Source of the DNA: JAFARZ01 sp036490795
Lineage (GTDB): Bacteria; Actinomycetota; Actinomycetes; Streptosporangiales; Streptosporangiaceae
Direction: 5' to 3'
Assembly (NCBI GenBank): GCA_036490795.1
Contig: DASXDG010000066.1
Span: forward strand, 21,855-85,854
DNA length: 64,000 bases
Part shown: positions 33,655 to 41,930 of the stretch, piece after piece
Position numbering within the stretch: position 1 is the stretch's first letter
Layout: each line of letters starts with the position of its first letter
Program-made: the position numbers and the translations under genes
The notes under the pieces: generated by a model
What the model was told of the DNA's origin: nothing
The model's input: only the letters and a program-made list of their open reading frames with translations
The model's database searches: none

Positions 33655-34860
33655 GTGCGGAACGACCACGGCGTCGCCACCACAAGCGCTGAACTGCGAG
33701 CACACAATCTCGCCCGGTTGCTGCGCGCGGTGCATGATGGAGGCGGGCAGTCCACGCGGGCCGAACTCACCCGCCAGCTTGGCCTGGCCCGCGGCACCGC
33801 CACCGTGCTGGTCCGCGAGCTGGCCGCACGCCGCCTGATCACCGAGCTAGCGCCGTCCGAGCCGCCCAGCGCCCAGCGTGCCCGCGGCCGCCCCACCGGG
33901 GTCCCGTCCGCGAACAGCGAAGGCCCGCTCGCCCTCGCCGTCGATCTGCGCGATGACTCGTTCGTCACTGCCGTGTTCGAGCTGACCGGCCGGGGCATGG
34001 TGCTGGACAGCCAGGAGCGCGGCACGCGCGACGGCCGGAAATTTCTCGCCCAGGTCGCGGCCAACCTGCGCAAGCACCGCCGGGCACTCGACGGCAGGGT
34101 GGTCGGCACCGGCGTCGCCGTTCCGTCCCCGCTGCGCGCGGGCCGGATGGTCCAGCCGACGCTGGACGACTGGAAGGACGTCGACGTCGCGCACGCGCTG
34201 CATGCCAGCGTAGGCAACGACGCGACGCTGGCGGGCCTGGCCGAGGCCCGCCGCGGCGTGCTGCGCGGGATCCCCGTCGCACTGCACCTGCACGCCGCCA
34301 CTGGCATCGGCGGCGTGCTGCTGACCGGCGGGCAGCCGGCCATCGGGGCGCTGGGGTCGGCTGGGGAGTTCGGCCACATGCCGCTGGCCGGCGGTGACGA
34401 GCCTTGTCAGTGTGGCGCGACCGGCTGCTGGGAGCAGTACGCGGGGGCCCGCGGCCTGCTCCGCGAGGCCGGCCTGCCGCCAGAGCAGGGCGACCGGATG
34501 CTGATCGCGGCCCGCGTTATCGGGTCGGATGCCGGTGCCCTCAAGCGGGTGGCCGCCGCGCTCGGGCGCGGCATCGGTGCCCTGGTCAACGCGCACGATC
34601 CGGCCGCCGTCAGCCTGTCCGGCCTGGCCGCCGCTGTGCTAACCGCCGCACCCGAGCAGGTCAACGACGCCTACCATGGCGCGCTGATGCGCTTCCGCCG
34701 GTTCGCCCCGCCGGCCCTGCTGCCGTCCGCGCTCGGCGACCTCGGACCGCTGACCGGGGCCGCCGAGCTGGTCTTCGACGGCTTTCTCACCGCACGGGGC
34801 CTGGCCGCCTGGACGCCCCCCAACCCGAACCTAGTCAATTGCGCGATTGACCCGCTCTAG
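33655..34860 (+). CDS. ROK-family transcriptional regulator
   Basis: The 401-residue protein has an N-terminal winged helix (HNLARLLRAVHDGGGQSTRA, then LGLARGTATVLVRELAARRL) and a C-terminal ROK sugar-kinase-like domain with the zinc motif CQCGATGCWEQYAG near 245-258 and the sugar loop GSAGEFGHMPL near 230. NagC and XylR proteins of this type respond to free or phosphorylated sugars. The last ten residues (LVNCAIDPL and stop) are encoded by a family B palindrome and its spacer, so the natural C-terminus was replaced. Target genes are unknown. Confidence 0.88.
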   Translation: MRNDHGVATTSAELRAHNLARLLRAVHDGGGQSTRAELTRQLGLARGTATVLVRELAARRLITELAPSEPPSAQRARGRPTGVPSANSEGPLALAVDLRDDSFVTAVFELTGRGMVLDSQERGTRDGRKFLAQVAANLRKHRRALDGRVVGTGVAVPSPLRAGRMVQPTLDDWKDVDVAHALHASVGNDATLAGLAEARRGVLRGIPVALHLHAATGIGGVLLTGGQPAIGALGSAGEFGHMPLAGGDEPCQCGATGCWEQYAGARGLLREAGLPPEQGDRMLIAARVIGSDAGALKRVAAALGRGIGALVNAHDPAAVSLSGLAAAVLTAAPEQVNDAYHGALMRFRRFAPPALLPSALGDLGPLTGAAELVFDGFLTARGLAAWTPPNPNLVNCAIDPL

Positions 34861-34882
34861 CGAAGTCAATCGCGCAATTGAC
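34834..34882. repeat. family B palindrome pair, locus B3
   Basis: GTCAATTGCGCGATTGAC (34834-34851), a 13-bp spacer containing CTCTAG, then GTCAATCGCGCAATTGAC (34865-34882). The TAG in the spacer is the ROK stop codon. A GC-rich stretch of CCTGGGCAGGCTGGA type repeats follows. Confidence 0.88.
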
Positions 34883-35035
34883 CCGCCTGGGCAGGCTGGA
34901 TGGGCTTGCCCGCCTGGGCAGGCTGGACGGGCTGACCCGCTCGCTGGTCGGCCGCGCGGCGCGCTCACCCGCGCCGCAACGACCACCCGCGCCAGCAAAC
35001 CACTCGCGCCGCAGCAACCACTCGCGCGGCAGCAA

Positions 35036-35106
35036 CGTGGAGGATTTCCCCCTTGTGGTCGATTGACCCCCATTTACGAGGGGTAGTCCTCCACGATAGG
35101 GAAATC
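35036..35106. promoter_or_regulatory. interlocked dyads upstream of helD
   Basis: CGTGGAGGA (35036-35044) pairs with TCCTCCACG (35087-35095), and GATTTCCC (35043-35050) pairs with GGGAAATC (35099-35106). The arms alternate, so the two pairings exclude each other or make a pseudoknot; ACCCCC and GGGGT could form a hairpin between them. Confidence 0.5.
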
Positions 35107-35239
35107 TGACACGTTAATCGGGGATCGTGGCGCCGCCAGGTAGCCGACACTGGCCACACTGGTCCCGTGGGCATCGAACGCCCGGGCTGTCCCAGCACTT
35201 GGCCGCGAAAAATCAGGTGACTGGACGGCGGTGAGCTGG

Positions 35240-35245
35240 TAGGGT
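35240..35245 (+). promoter_or_regulatory. -10 box of helD
   Basis: TAGGGT ends 9 nt before the GTG at 35255, giving an almost leaderless transcript. Confidence 0.4.
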
Positions 35246-35254
35246 CCGCTCTTC

Positions 35255-37318
35255 GTGGCTGAGTCAGATATATCAGAACGAACAGCGGCTGATCCCGTCC
35301 TGACCGCCGAACGAGACCAGCTCCGGCGCTCACGGGAATACCTCCGGCTGATGCGCGAGGACGTCCTCGGACTCCGCGCCCTGGGCGGCGACCCCGTATC
35401 TGAGGAATACCTCAAGGCGACCCTGTACCACCGGGCCGAATCCCTCAAGGACATACCCGACACGCCGCTGTTTTTCGGGCGGCTCGACTACGCCGGTGAG
35501 GTGGAAACCGACGGCGTCGCCGGGCACAGCTTTCACATCGGCCGCCGGCATGTGCACGCGCCGGACGGCACGCCGGCCGTGATCGACTGGCGGGCACCGG
35601 TATCGGTGCCGTTCTACCGCGCCAGCGCCACCGAATCGATGGGGCTGGACTTGCGGCGGCGGTTCGGCTTCGCCGGCGGGGAGCTCACCGCCTATGAGGA
35701 TGAGCAGTTCGGGGGAAGCACCACCGGTAGTTATGAGAAGAAGACAAGTCAGATCCTGATCGACGAGATCGAACGGCCGCGATCGGGCCCGATGCGGGAC
35801 ATCGTGGCGACGATCCAGCCGGATCAGGACGATATCGTCCGGGCAAGTTCCGCGGAAACCGTCTGCGTGCAGGGGGCGCCGGGAACCGGGAAGACGGCGG
35901 TCGGGCTGCACCGGGTGGCGTACTTGCTCTACGCCTATCGCGAGCAAGTGCTGCGTCGCGGCGTCATCGTGGTCGGGCCCAACCGCGCCTTCCTCTCCTA
36001 TATCCGCAACGTCCTGCCGGCACTGGGCGAACTCGACGTGAAGCAGACGACGGTGGGTGACCTGGTGGCCAGGCCGGCCGCGCCGCTGCGGGGAAGCGAC
36101 CCCGAGGCGGCAGCCGTCATCAAGGGCGACGCGCGGATGGCCGAGGTGCTGCGCAGCGCGCTGTGGGCGTCCTTGCGGCCGGTGGCCGAGCCGGTGATGG
36201 TTCCGCGCGGCGCGCGCCGGTTCCGCGTCTCCCGCATGGAACTGGACGAACTGGTCATGGAACTCCGGGCGCGCGGGGTCAGGTACGGGTCGGGCCGGGA
36301 GATGCTCGAGCACCGCATCGCGCACGTCATACTGACCCGGATGGAGGAGGCGGGCGAGGTCTGCGACGACAGGACGCACGAGTCTGTGCGCCGGTCCCGC
36401 CCTGTCCGTTCGGCGGCCGAGGCGATCTGGCCGAAGGTCGACGCGGTCAAGCTGGTGTTCCGCCTGCTGACCGACAGCGCGGTTCTAGCGGCTGCTGCCG
36501 CCGGAATCCTGACCGAGGCCGAGCAGGAGACGATCTCGTGGCGACCCGCACCGACTTCCGCGGGCAGGGCCAAGTGGTCGACCGCGGATCAGGTGCTGAT
36601 CGATGAGGCGAGGGATCTGCTTGAGCGGACGCCCAGCCTGGCCCACGTCGTGGTGGACGAGGCGCAGGACCTGTCCCCGATGGAGGTGCGGGCGCTAGGG
36701 CGACGGTGCACCACGGGGGCGGCCACCGTGCTCGGCGACCTCGCCCAGGGCACGACCGCCTGGGCGACGACGACATGGAGCGCGCTGCTCGAGCATCTGG
36801 GCAAGCCAGACGTGCCGATCCGCGAGCTATCGGTGGGCTATCGCGTGCCCCGGCAGATTCTTGACTACGCGTCCGGATTGCTCCGGTTCATCGCGCCAGA
36901 GCTGTCGCCGGCCTCCTCGCTGCGCACCGACCCCGGATCGCTGGACGTGGTCAAGGCATCCAGCCAAGAAGAACTCGCCGACCTCGTCCGCCTGGCGTGC
37001 CAGGAAGCGCTGCTCGACGACGGGTCAGTCGCGGTCATCGCCGCCGACTCCGCCGTGACCGGGCTGGCGGCGGCGCTGACGTCGGGCGGTATAGATTTCG
37101 GCGAGCCGGGAGCGGACGCGCGGTTGTCGCTCGTGCCGGTCACCCTGGTCAAGGGCCTCGAGTTCGACCACGTCATCGTCGTGGAGCCGTCCGGCATCGT
37201 GACGGCAGAAGCGCGCGGACTGCAGCGGCTGTACGTCGCGCTGACCCGCGCCGTGTCACGACTTACTGTGCTCCACTGCGATCCGCTACCAGAAGAGCTA
37301 ACTTCCGGGCAGAATTAA
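35255..37318 (+). CDS. helD: HelD-type RNA polymerase recycling ATPase
   Basis: The 687-residue superfamily 1 protein has an N-terminal coiled coil (about 15-70, the arm that reaches the RNA polymerase channels), Walker A GAPGTGKTA near 210, DEAQDLSP (motif II) near 468, and motif VI-like RLYVALTRAVSRLTVL near 655. HelD releases stalled RNA polymerase from DNA, and actinobacterial members (HelR) can displace rifampicin. The conserved insertion between motifs is present. No rifampicin-associated element of the form recalled from streptomycetes was found, but interlocked dyads lie upstream. Confidence 0.9.
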   Translation: MAESDISERTAADPVLTAERDQLRRSREYLRLMREDVLGLRALGGDPVSEEYLKATLYHRAESLKDIPDTPLFFGRLDYAGEVETDGVAGHSFHIGRRHVHAPDGTPAVIDWRAPVSVPFYRASATESMGLDLRRRFGFAGGELTAYEDEQFGGSTTGSYEKKTSQILIDEIERPRSGPMRDIVATIQPDQDDIVRASSAETVCVQGAPGTGKTAVGLHRVAYLLYAYREQVLRRGVIVVGPNRAFLSYIRNVLPALGELDVKQTTVGDLVARPAAPLRGSDPEAAAVIKGDARMAEVLRSALWASLRPVAEPVMVPRGARRFRVSRMELDELVMELRARGVRYGSGREMLEHRIAHVILTRMEEAGEVCDDRTHESVRRSRPVRSAAEAIWPKVDAVKLVFRLLTDSAVLAAAAAGILTEAEQETISWRPAPTSAGRAKWSTADQVLIDEARDLLERTPSLAHVVVDEAQDLSPMEVRALGRRCTTGAATVLGDLAQGTTAWATTTWSALLEHLGKPDVPIRELSVGYRVPRQILDYASGLLRFIAPELSPASSLRTDPGSLDVVKASSQEELADLVRLACQEALLDDGSVAVIAADSAVTGLAAALTSGGIDFGEPGADARLSLVPVTLVKGLEFDHVIVVEPSGIVTAEARGLQRLYVALTRAVSRLTVLHCDPLPEELTSGQN

Positions 37319-37498
37319 CGGGGCTGGATGCGCCCGGGTGAACCAATGACGGGCTGGACGCGTCCATCCTTTGTAGCGGACCGCTGAATTCCGCGATGCG
37401 CGTTGCACGATCTCGCGTGCGGCGTCATGCTGGAAGAGGCGGCGACTTTTAGTCTTGGACCGACTACGGTCCGTAACCAACCCTGATGGTAACTGGTG

Positions 37499-37786
37499 AT
37501 GTGGGTGGAAGCCGAGCGGACGGCAGCGTATCTGGAGAAACTGGCCGATGAATTGTCACATCGGGGATTTGAGGCATGGCTGATGGCGCCGCCGGGGCGC
37601 GTCCCCAGCCTTTATGTGGTGAACCCCGCCGCGAGAGCGCTTGAGGAGAACGTTTACGCGGGTTGCGGCAAGGACGGACTGTGGTGGTTCTGGTGGTCGT
37701 GGGCGGAACGGATCGCTGTCGCGGATGACGTTGACCAGGCCGCCAGCACAATTGTCCGGGTGCTCGCGTCAGTCCGCCACGACTAG
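37499..37786 (+). CDS. small conserved-looking hypothetical protein
   Basis: The 95-residue product starts MWVEAERTAAYLEKLADEL and has a Trp-rich segment (LWWFWWSWAERIA near 63-75), followed by an acidic helix. It looks like a soluble alpha-beta protein of a kind often seen in actinobacteria, with SLYVVNPAARALEENVYAG in the middle, but no family name is certain. GTG 37496 and ATG 37499 are adjacent starts. A GGACCG-CGGTCC dyad lies about 30 bp upstream. Role unknown. Confidence 0.6.
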   Translation: MWVEAERTAAYLEKLADELSHRGFEAWLMAPPGRVPSLYVVNPAARALEENVYAGCGKDGLWWFWWSWAERIAVADDVDQAASTIVRVLASVRHD

Positions 37787-37820
37787 CGCCAATCGACTAG
37801 CGCCAATCGGGCCCGTTAAC

Positions 37821-38461
37821 ATGCGGCATGGTGGCATGGAATTGTGGCGTATGTCCGCTATGGGGCTGGCGGGTCTGCTGCGGTCGGCGGAGTTGTCAAG
37901 CTCCGAGCTGGTGCGCGCCTGCCTCGACCGGATCGACGCGGTTAACCCTGGTCTGAACGCCATCGTCACGCTGGCCGCCGAACGCGCGCTCGCCGACGCG
38001 GCCAGGCTCGACGCGATGGCGGCCCGCGGTGAGTTCGCGGGGCCGCTGCCGTGGCCAGCGGGATGATTCCGTCCGCTGACGGCTCGGACCTGGCCGCGAG
38101 CGTGCGCAATCCGGCTTCGTTCTGCGGGCTGACCGGGCTGCGCACGACGCCGGGTCTGGTGCCGTCCGATGTGATCGACCCGCTGGCCGCGGTGGGGCCG
38201 ATCGCCCGCAGCGCGCAGGATGCCGCGTTGCTGCTGGCCGGCCTGTGCTCAGCCGACTCCGGGCGGCCGCTTGCCCGGCCGGACCGGGCCGCCGATTTCG
38301 TTGCGCTGCGGCCGGCGTCGCTGCGCGGGCTGCGGGTCGCCGGCCTGACCGGGTCCGGCCTTCCCGTAGGCCTGCAGCTGGCCGGTCGCTACGGCGCAGA
38401 CCTCCGCCTGCTGCAGATCGCCGCCGCGATCAGCGAACTCGTACCGCCGGTGTTCCCCTGA
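37821..38461 (+). pseudogene. amidase-signature gene with internal deletions
   Basis: The first part (LAGLLRSAELSSSELVRACL, then DAVNPGLNAIVTLAAERALA) is the N-terminus of an amidase-signature enzyme. It stops at 38066 soon after GPLPWPAG, where family members read GPLHG and continue to the catalytic Lys. A second frame (38051 on) resumes at GSDLAASVRNPASFCGLTGLR, downstream of the missing Lys and Ser-cis-Ser region, and then jumps from LRGLRVAG to SGLPVGLQLAGRYG. Two deletions and a frameshift have removed the active site. Confidence 0.85.
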
Positions 38462-38482
38462 TCATGTATGGCACGTACAGCT

Positions 38483-38908
38483 TCATGAAACGGGCAGGCC
38501 GGGGAAGGCGACGGTGCTGCCGCGCCAGTGCGCCGCGCGCCCGGCCGATGCTTGCATCGCCTGCGCGCCGAATGTGCGCAGGTTCGCGTCGTTCACCGCG
38601 ACTACGCCCAGGTACGCGGCGGTGACCCCGTCCTCGAGGTGTGCGGCGAGTGCCTCGCCGGTGGCGGCGCCGGTCACCGGGAACGGCAGGTCGTAATAGG
38701 CGAGCGCGGCCACCGGCGTGGCGCCGCGCGCCGTGATCATCGCGGCGAGCGTGTCGCGAGCGTCGCGATGCTCGGTCCAGTATTGCCAGGCGGTCACCTG
38801 GCTCGCCCCGCCGAGGTGGGCGCCGGCCACGCCGTAGCCGTACACGGCGGCCTGTTCCGCCGCCAGCGCCGCCTGGAGAGCGGCGATGCCCGCCGGTGCC
38901 TGCATCAC
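38483..38908 (-). CDS. DUF4439 ferritin-like protein
   Basis: The 141-residue protein is a four-helix DUF4439 domain (LQAALAAEQAAVYGYGVAGA, then WTEHRDARDTLAAMITARGA, then YLGVVAVNDANLRTFGAQAM). It corresponds to Rv2844 of mycobacteria, which has the same position beside rimP. Whether it binds metal is unclear: Glu, Tyr and His residues in the first two helices are suitable. The start overlaps the lipoprotein stop by 4 nt, so both genes form one operon. Confidence 0.85.
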   Translation of the reverse strand: MMQAPAGIAALQAALAAEQAAVYGYGVAGAHLGGASQVTAWQYWTEHRDARDTLAAMITARGATPVAALAYYDLPFPVTGAATGEALAAHLEDGVTAAYLGVVAVNDANLRTFGAQAMQASAGRAAHWRGSTVAFPGLPVS

Positions 38909-39435
38909 GAACCCCCCAGCGCGTTCGCGTGCGAGGCGTCGGACGCCGCGATGCTCGCGAACAGCTGAGCCAGCGATGGCTGCACCGAGACCAGGCGCGC
39001 GGTCAGCGATGCGGCCGAGGCCAGTTCGGCGTCGCGAAGTCCGTCGACCGGATGTGCCGCGGGTGCCGGGGCCGACGACGCGGAAGGCGAGGCGGCAGGC
39101 GAGGCGGCAGGCGAAGCCGTCTGCTGCGCGCCAGCAGGCACGATCAGCCGCGCCTTGAGCTGGGCGAGGTGCTGCTGATGCTGTGCGAGCAACGCGGGAA
39201 GGATCGGTTCACTGCTCGTACTTATGGCTGATTTATAGCGGGATATCAGGTCCAGTTCGGCCGCGATGGCGTCCTGAAGGACGACCGTGTCGTGCGCCAG
39301 CGGAGGTCGCCCGCCAAGCGGATCTGGTCCCGCGAACAGGTCAGCGGAACGGCAGCCGGTGCTAAGCAGAACCAGAGGTACCGACGCGATCAGCAAGCGG
39401 CGCCTCGGCATCAGGTTGGGCGCGGTATCAGCCAC
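38905..39435 (-). CDS. lipoprotein paired with the DUF4439 protein
   Basis: The 176-residue product has a Tat-like, lipobox signal (MPRRRLLIASVPLVLLSTGC, lipidated Cys near 28), a helical region (AIAAELDLISRYKSAI) that resembles a ferritin-like helix pair, and an Ala/Ser/Pro linker with TASPAASPAASPSASS-type repeats. Position matches Rv2843. GTG 39435 is preferred to the frame start at 39444 because TAGCTT ends 7 nt before it. Partner and function are unknown. Confidence 0.75.
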   Translation of the reverse strand: MADTAPNLMPRRRLLIASVPLVLLSTGCRSADLFAGPDPLGGRPPLAHDTVVLQDAIAAELDLISRYKSAISTSSEPILPALLAQHQQHLAQLKARLIVPAGAQQTASPAASPAASPSASSAPAPAAHPVDGLRDAELASAASLTARLVSVQPSLAQLFASIAASDASHANALGGS

Positions 39436-39442
39436 GGGTGGC

Positions 39443-39448
39443 AAGCTA
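39443..39448 (-). promoter_or_regulatory. -10 box of the lipoprotein-DUF4439 operon
   Basis: TAGCTT on the minus strand ends 7 nt before the GTG at 39435. Confidence 0.5.
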
Positions 39449-39494
39449 CCATGCGCTGCCGGCGGTCCTATCCGCGTAACGGCGCGGTGGCGGA

Positions 39495-39500
39495 TAGGCT
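39495..39500 (+). promoter_or_regulatory. candidate -10 box of the rimP-nusA operon
   Basis: TAGGCT lies 38 bp before the rimP ATG, giving a leader of about 30 nt that includes GAGGAGG. Confidence 0.4.
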
Positions 39501-39538
39501 AGTCCCCAATCCCGCAGGTCGCAGACGAGGAGGTCGTG

Positions 39539-40228
39539 ATGCCCAGTAGCCCACGCGGCGGACAGGGGCACGATGGACCCCGTCCTGCGCCTGGTCAGCG
39601 CCCGGCGCGGTCCGCGGGCGCGCCGCGCGGCGGTAATGCGGCACGCGGCGGGAATAACCCGCGCGGTGCGGATGCCGGGAGTAACGCGAAGGACGGCGCC
39701 CGCGCCGTGAGCAGCCCCGGCGGTGCCCGCGCGGCGAGCGCGGAGGAAGCCAGAATCGCCGACGCGATCAATGCGGTAGTGCACGCCTCCGGCATGGACC
39801 TGGAATCGGTGCGCGTGTCCGCTGCCGGCCGACGCCGCCTGCTGCGCGTAGTGGTAGACAGCGACCGCGGGGTGAGTCTCGACGACGCGGCGGCGGTCAG
39901 CCGCGAAATGTCTTTGGTGCTGGACAGGCTTCAGGTGATGGGGGACTTCCCCTACACTCTCGAGGTCTCATCCCCCGGAGTCGACCGGCCGCTGACCGAG
40001 CCGCGGCACTGGCGGCGGGCGACCGGACGGCTGGTCACAGTGACGCTTACTCAGGGGGAGATACTGACCGGCAGGATCGTGCAGGCAGATGATGAAGCGG
40101 TGATCGTGGACACCGAGGGCGTCCACAGTCGTTTCCCTTACGACGTGCTCGGTGCGGGCGCGATCCAGGTGGAGTTCGGGCGGCTCGCTGAGCTGGCAGA
40201 GCAGCCGGAGGAACCAGATGGACATTGA
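39539..40228 (+). CDS. rimP: ribosome maturation factor RimP with a disordered N-terminal extension
   Basis: RimP helps assemble the 30S subunit. The 229-residue protein has its conserved domain from about residue 65 (EEARIADAINAVVHASGMDL, then VVDSDRGVSLDDAAAVSREM, then YTLEVSSPGVDRPLTEPRHW). The first 64 residues are Gly/Arg/Ala/Pro-rich and look disordered, longer than usual. ATG 39539 is chosen because GAGGAGG lies 5 nt upstream. It overlaps nusA by 11 nt and heads the rimP-nusA-infB operon. Confidence 0.93.
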   Translation: MPSSPRGGQGHDGPRPAPGQRPARSAGAPRGGNAARGGNNPRGADAGSNAKDGARAVSSPGGARAASAEEARIADAINAVVHASGMDLESVRVSAAGRRRLLRVVVDSDRGVSLDDAAAVSREMSLVLDRLQVMGDFPYTLEVSSPGVDRPLTEPRHWRRATGRLVTVTLTQGEILTGRIVQADDEAVIVDTEGVHSRFPYDVLGAGAIQVEFGRLAELAEQPEEPDGH

Positions 40229-41303
40229 CCTAAGCGTATTGAAGAGCCTGGAGAGCGAGAAAGACATCTCGCTCGACCAAGCGATCAAGGCCATTGAGGA
40301 CGCGCTGCTTGTCGCGTACCACAAGACCGACGGCGCGTCTGCCGCCGCCCGGGTGGAGATTGACCGCAAGAGCGGCCACGTCACCGTGTGGGCCGCGCAG
40401 ACCGATGACGACGGCGGGGTCGAGGGCGAGTACGACGACACCCCGGCGGGTTTCGGTCGCATCGCGGCCACCACGGCCCGGCAAGTGATCCTGCAGCGGC
40501 TCCGCGACGTGGAAGACGAGCTGACCTTCGGCGAGTACGCGGGCCGCGAGGGCGACATCGTCGCGGGCGTCATCCAGCAGGGCAAGGACCCCAGGACAGT
40601 GCTCGTCGACCTCGGCAAGCTGGAGGCCGTCCTGCCCGCCGCGGAGCAGGTGCCGATCGAGCGGTACGTGCACGGCGAGCGGATCCGCTGCTACGTGCTG
40701 CACGTGCGCAAGGGGCACCGCGGGCCGTCCGTCACGCTGTCGCGTACCCACCCGAACCTGGTAAAGAAGCTGTTCTCGCTGGAAGTTCCCGAGATCGCCG
40801 AAGGCGCGGTGGAGATAGTGGCGATCGCGCGGGAGGCGGGCCACCGGACGAAGATCGCGGTCCGGTCGCACCAGCCGAGCGTGAACGCCAAGGGTGCCTG
40901 CATAGGCCCGATGGGCAGCAGGGTGCGGAACGTGATGAACGAGCTGCACGGGGAGAAGATCGACATCGTCGATTACTCCGATGACCCGGCGGGTTTCGTG
41001 GCGAACGCGCTGTCACCGGCCAGGGTGAGCCGGGTTCAGGTGATCGACGCGGCTGGCCGCGAGGCCCAGGTCGTCGTGCCGGACTACCAGCTGTCGCTGG
41101 CGATCGGCAAAGAAGGCCAGAACGCCAGGCTCGCTGCCCGGCTCACCGGCTGGCGGATCGACATCAGGTCCGACGCCGCTCCCGATGCCGCCGACCACAA
41201 GCGGCCCGACGACAAGCGGCCCGACGACAAGCGGCCCGACGACAAGCTGCCTGGTGAGGCGGGGTCCAACGGGGCCGAACCGCCCGTCGGGCCGCCCGAG
41301 TAA
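40218..41303 (+). CDS. nusA: transcription elongation factor NusA
   Basis: NusA binds RNA polymerase and modulates pausing, termination and antitermination. The 361 residues contain the N-terminal polymerase-binding domain, S1 domain (GDIVAGVIQQGKDPRTVLVD near 112), and two KH domains (GACIGPMGSRVRNVMNELHG and QLSLAIGKEGQNARLAARLT). The actinobacterial form lacks the acidic C-terminal repeats of E. coli. A short tail has three KRPDD units from a 15-bp tandem repeat (about 41200-41246). GGAGG lies 5 to 10 nt upstream. Confidence 0.97.
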   Translation: MDIDLSVLKSLESEKDISLDQAIKAIEDALLVAYHKTDGASAAARVEIDRKSGHVTVWAAQTDDDGGVEGEYDDTPAGFGRIAATTARQVILQRLRDVEDELTFGEYAGREGDIVAGVIQQGKDPRTVLVDLGKLEAVLPAAEQVPIERYVHGERIRCYVLHVRKGHRGPSVTLSRTHPNLVKKLFSLEVPEIAEGAVEIVAIAREAGHRTKIAVRSHQPSVNAKGACIGPMGSRVRNVMNELHGEKIDIVDYSDDPAGFVANALSPARVSRVQVIDAAGREAQVVVPDYQLSLAIGKEGQNARLAARLTGWRIDIRSDAAPDAADHKRPDDKRPDDKRPDDKLPGEAGSNGAEPPVGPPE

Positions 41304-41436
41304 GGTCGCGCAAAGCTCGCGTTCCAGGCGAAAATCTCCGGCGAGATGGAATGCGAATAAACGTCCAAGCGCTCCACAGTACGGCTCGTAACGACGGCAC
41401 TGGGGTCGCCGCTGTCCTGGCAGGGACAGAGCGCGG

Positions 41437-41442
41437 TAGACT
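41437..41442 (+). promoter_or_regulatory. candidate internal -10 box before ylxR
   Basis: TAGACT ends 10 nt before the ylxR ATG, so ylxR and infB may have their own start in addition to operon read-through. Confidence 0.4.
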
Positions 41443-41452
41443 AGTAATCGGA

Positions 41453-41773
41453 ATGGCCGTGGGAACCGAGCAGCAGGCGCCAACGCGCACCTGTGTAGGC
41501 TGTAAGGAACGTGCGGTCAAGTCCAGTCTGCTACGTCTCGTAGCGGTTGGGGACGACGTCCTGCCTGACCCGCAAGCCCGGTTGCCTGGCCGGGGTGCAT
41601 ATCTGCACCCGAGCCCGGCATGCTTTGAGCTCGCGTGCCGGCGCCGGGTGTTTCCCCGGGCGCTGCGGGCGGCGAGACCGCTCGGCCTGGCTTCACTGGC
41701 CGGGTACATCGCCGGACCGGTGGTTAACACCGGTGAGGCAGAAACGGCAAGGCAAGGCAGTATCACTAAGTAG
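41453..41773 (+). CDS. ylxR: YlxR-family RNA-binding protein
   Basis: The 106-residue protein is a YlxR (DUF448) domain, with TRTCVGCKERAVKSSLLRLV near 13 and LPGRGAYLHPSPACFELACR near 45. In Bacillus the family was renamed RnpM and modulates RNase P. It sits between nusA and infB, its standard place. ATG 41453 is used; a frame start at 41351 would add unconserved residues. Confidence 0.9.
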   Translation: MAVGTEQQAPTRTCVGCKERAVKSSLLRLVAVGDDVLPDPQARLPGRGAYLHPSPACFELACRRRVFPRALRAARPLGLASLAGYIAGPVVNTGEAETARQGSITK

Positions 41774-41930
41774 GGCACACCTGTCGGAAAGCAGGTCGAG
41801 AAGCTGATGAGCGCTCGATGAGCACGCGGCGATGATCACCATAGGCTAAGGCCCGCCCGGAGCACGCTCTGCCCGGGCCAGGGTCCGGTACAGGGTCCGG
41901 TAAGGAAAACCGGGCCGAGACAGGAGCGTA

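Noticed and set aside
35041..35254. rifampicin-associated element upstream of helD
   Set aside because: No sequence matching the inverted repeat I recall was present; only other dyads were found.
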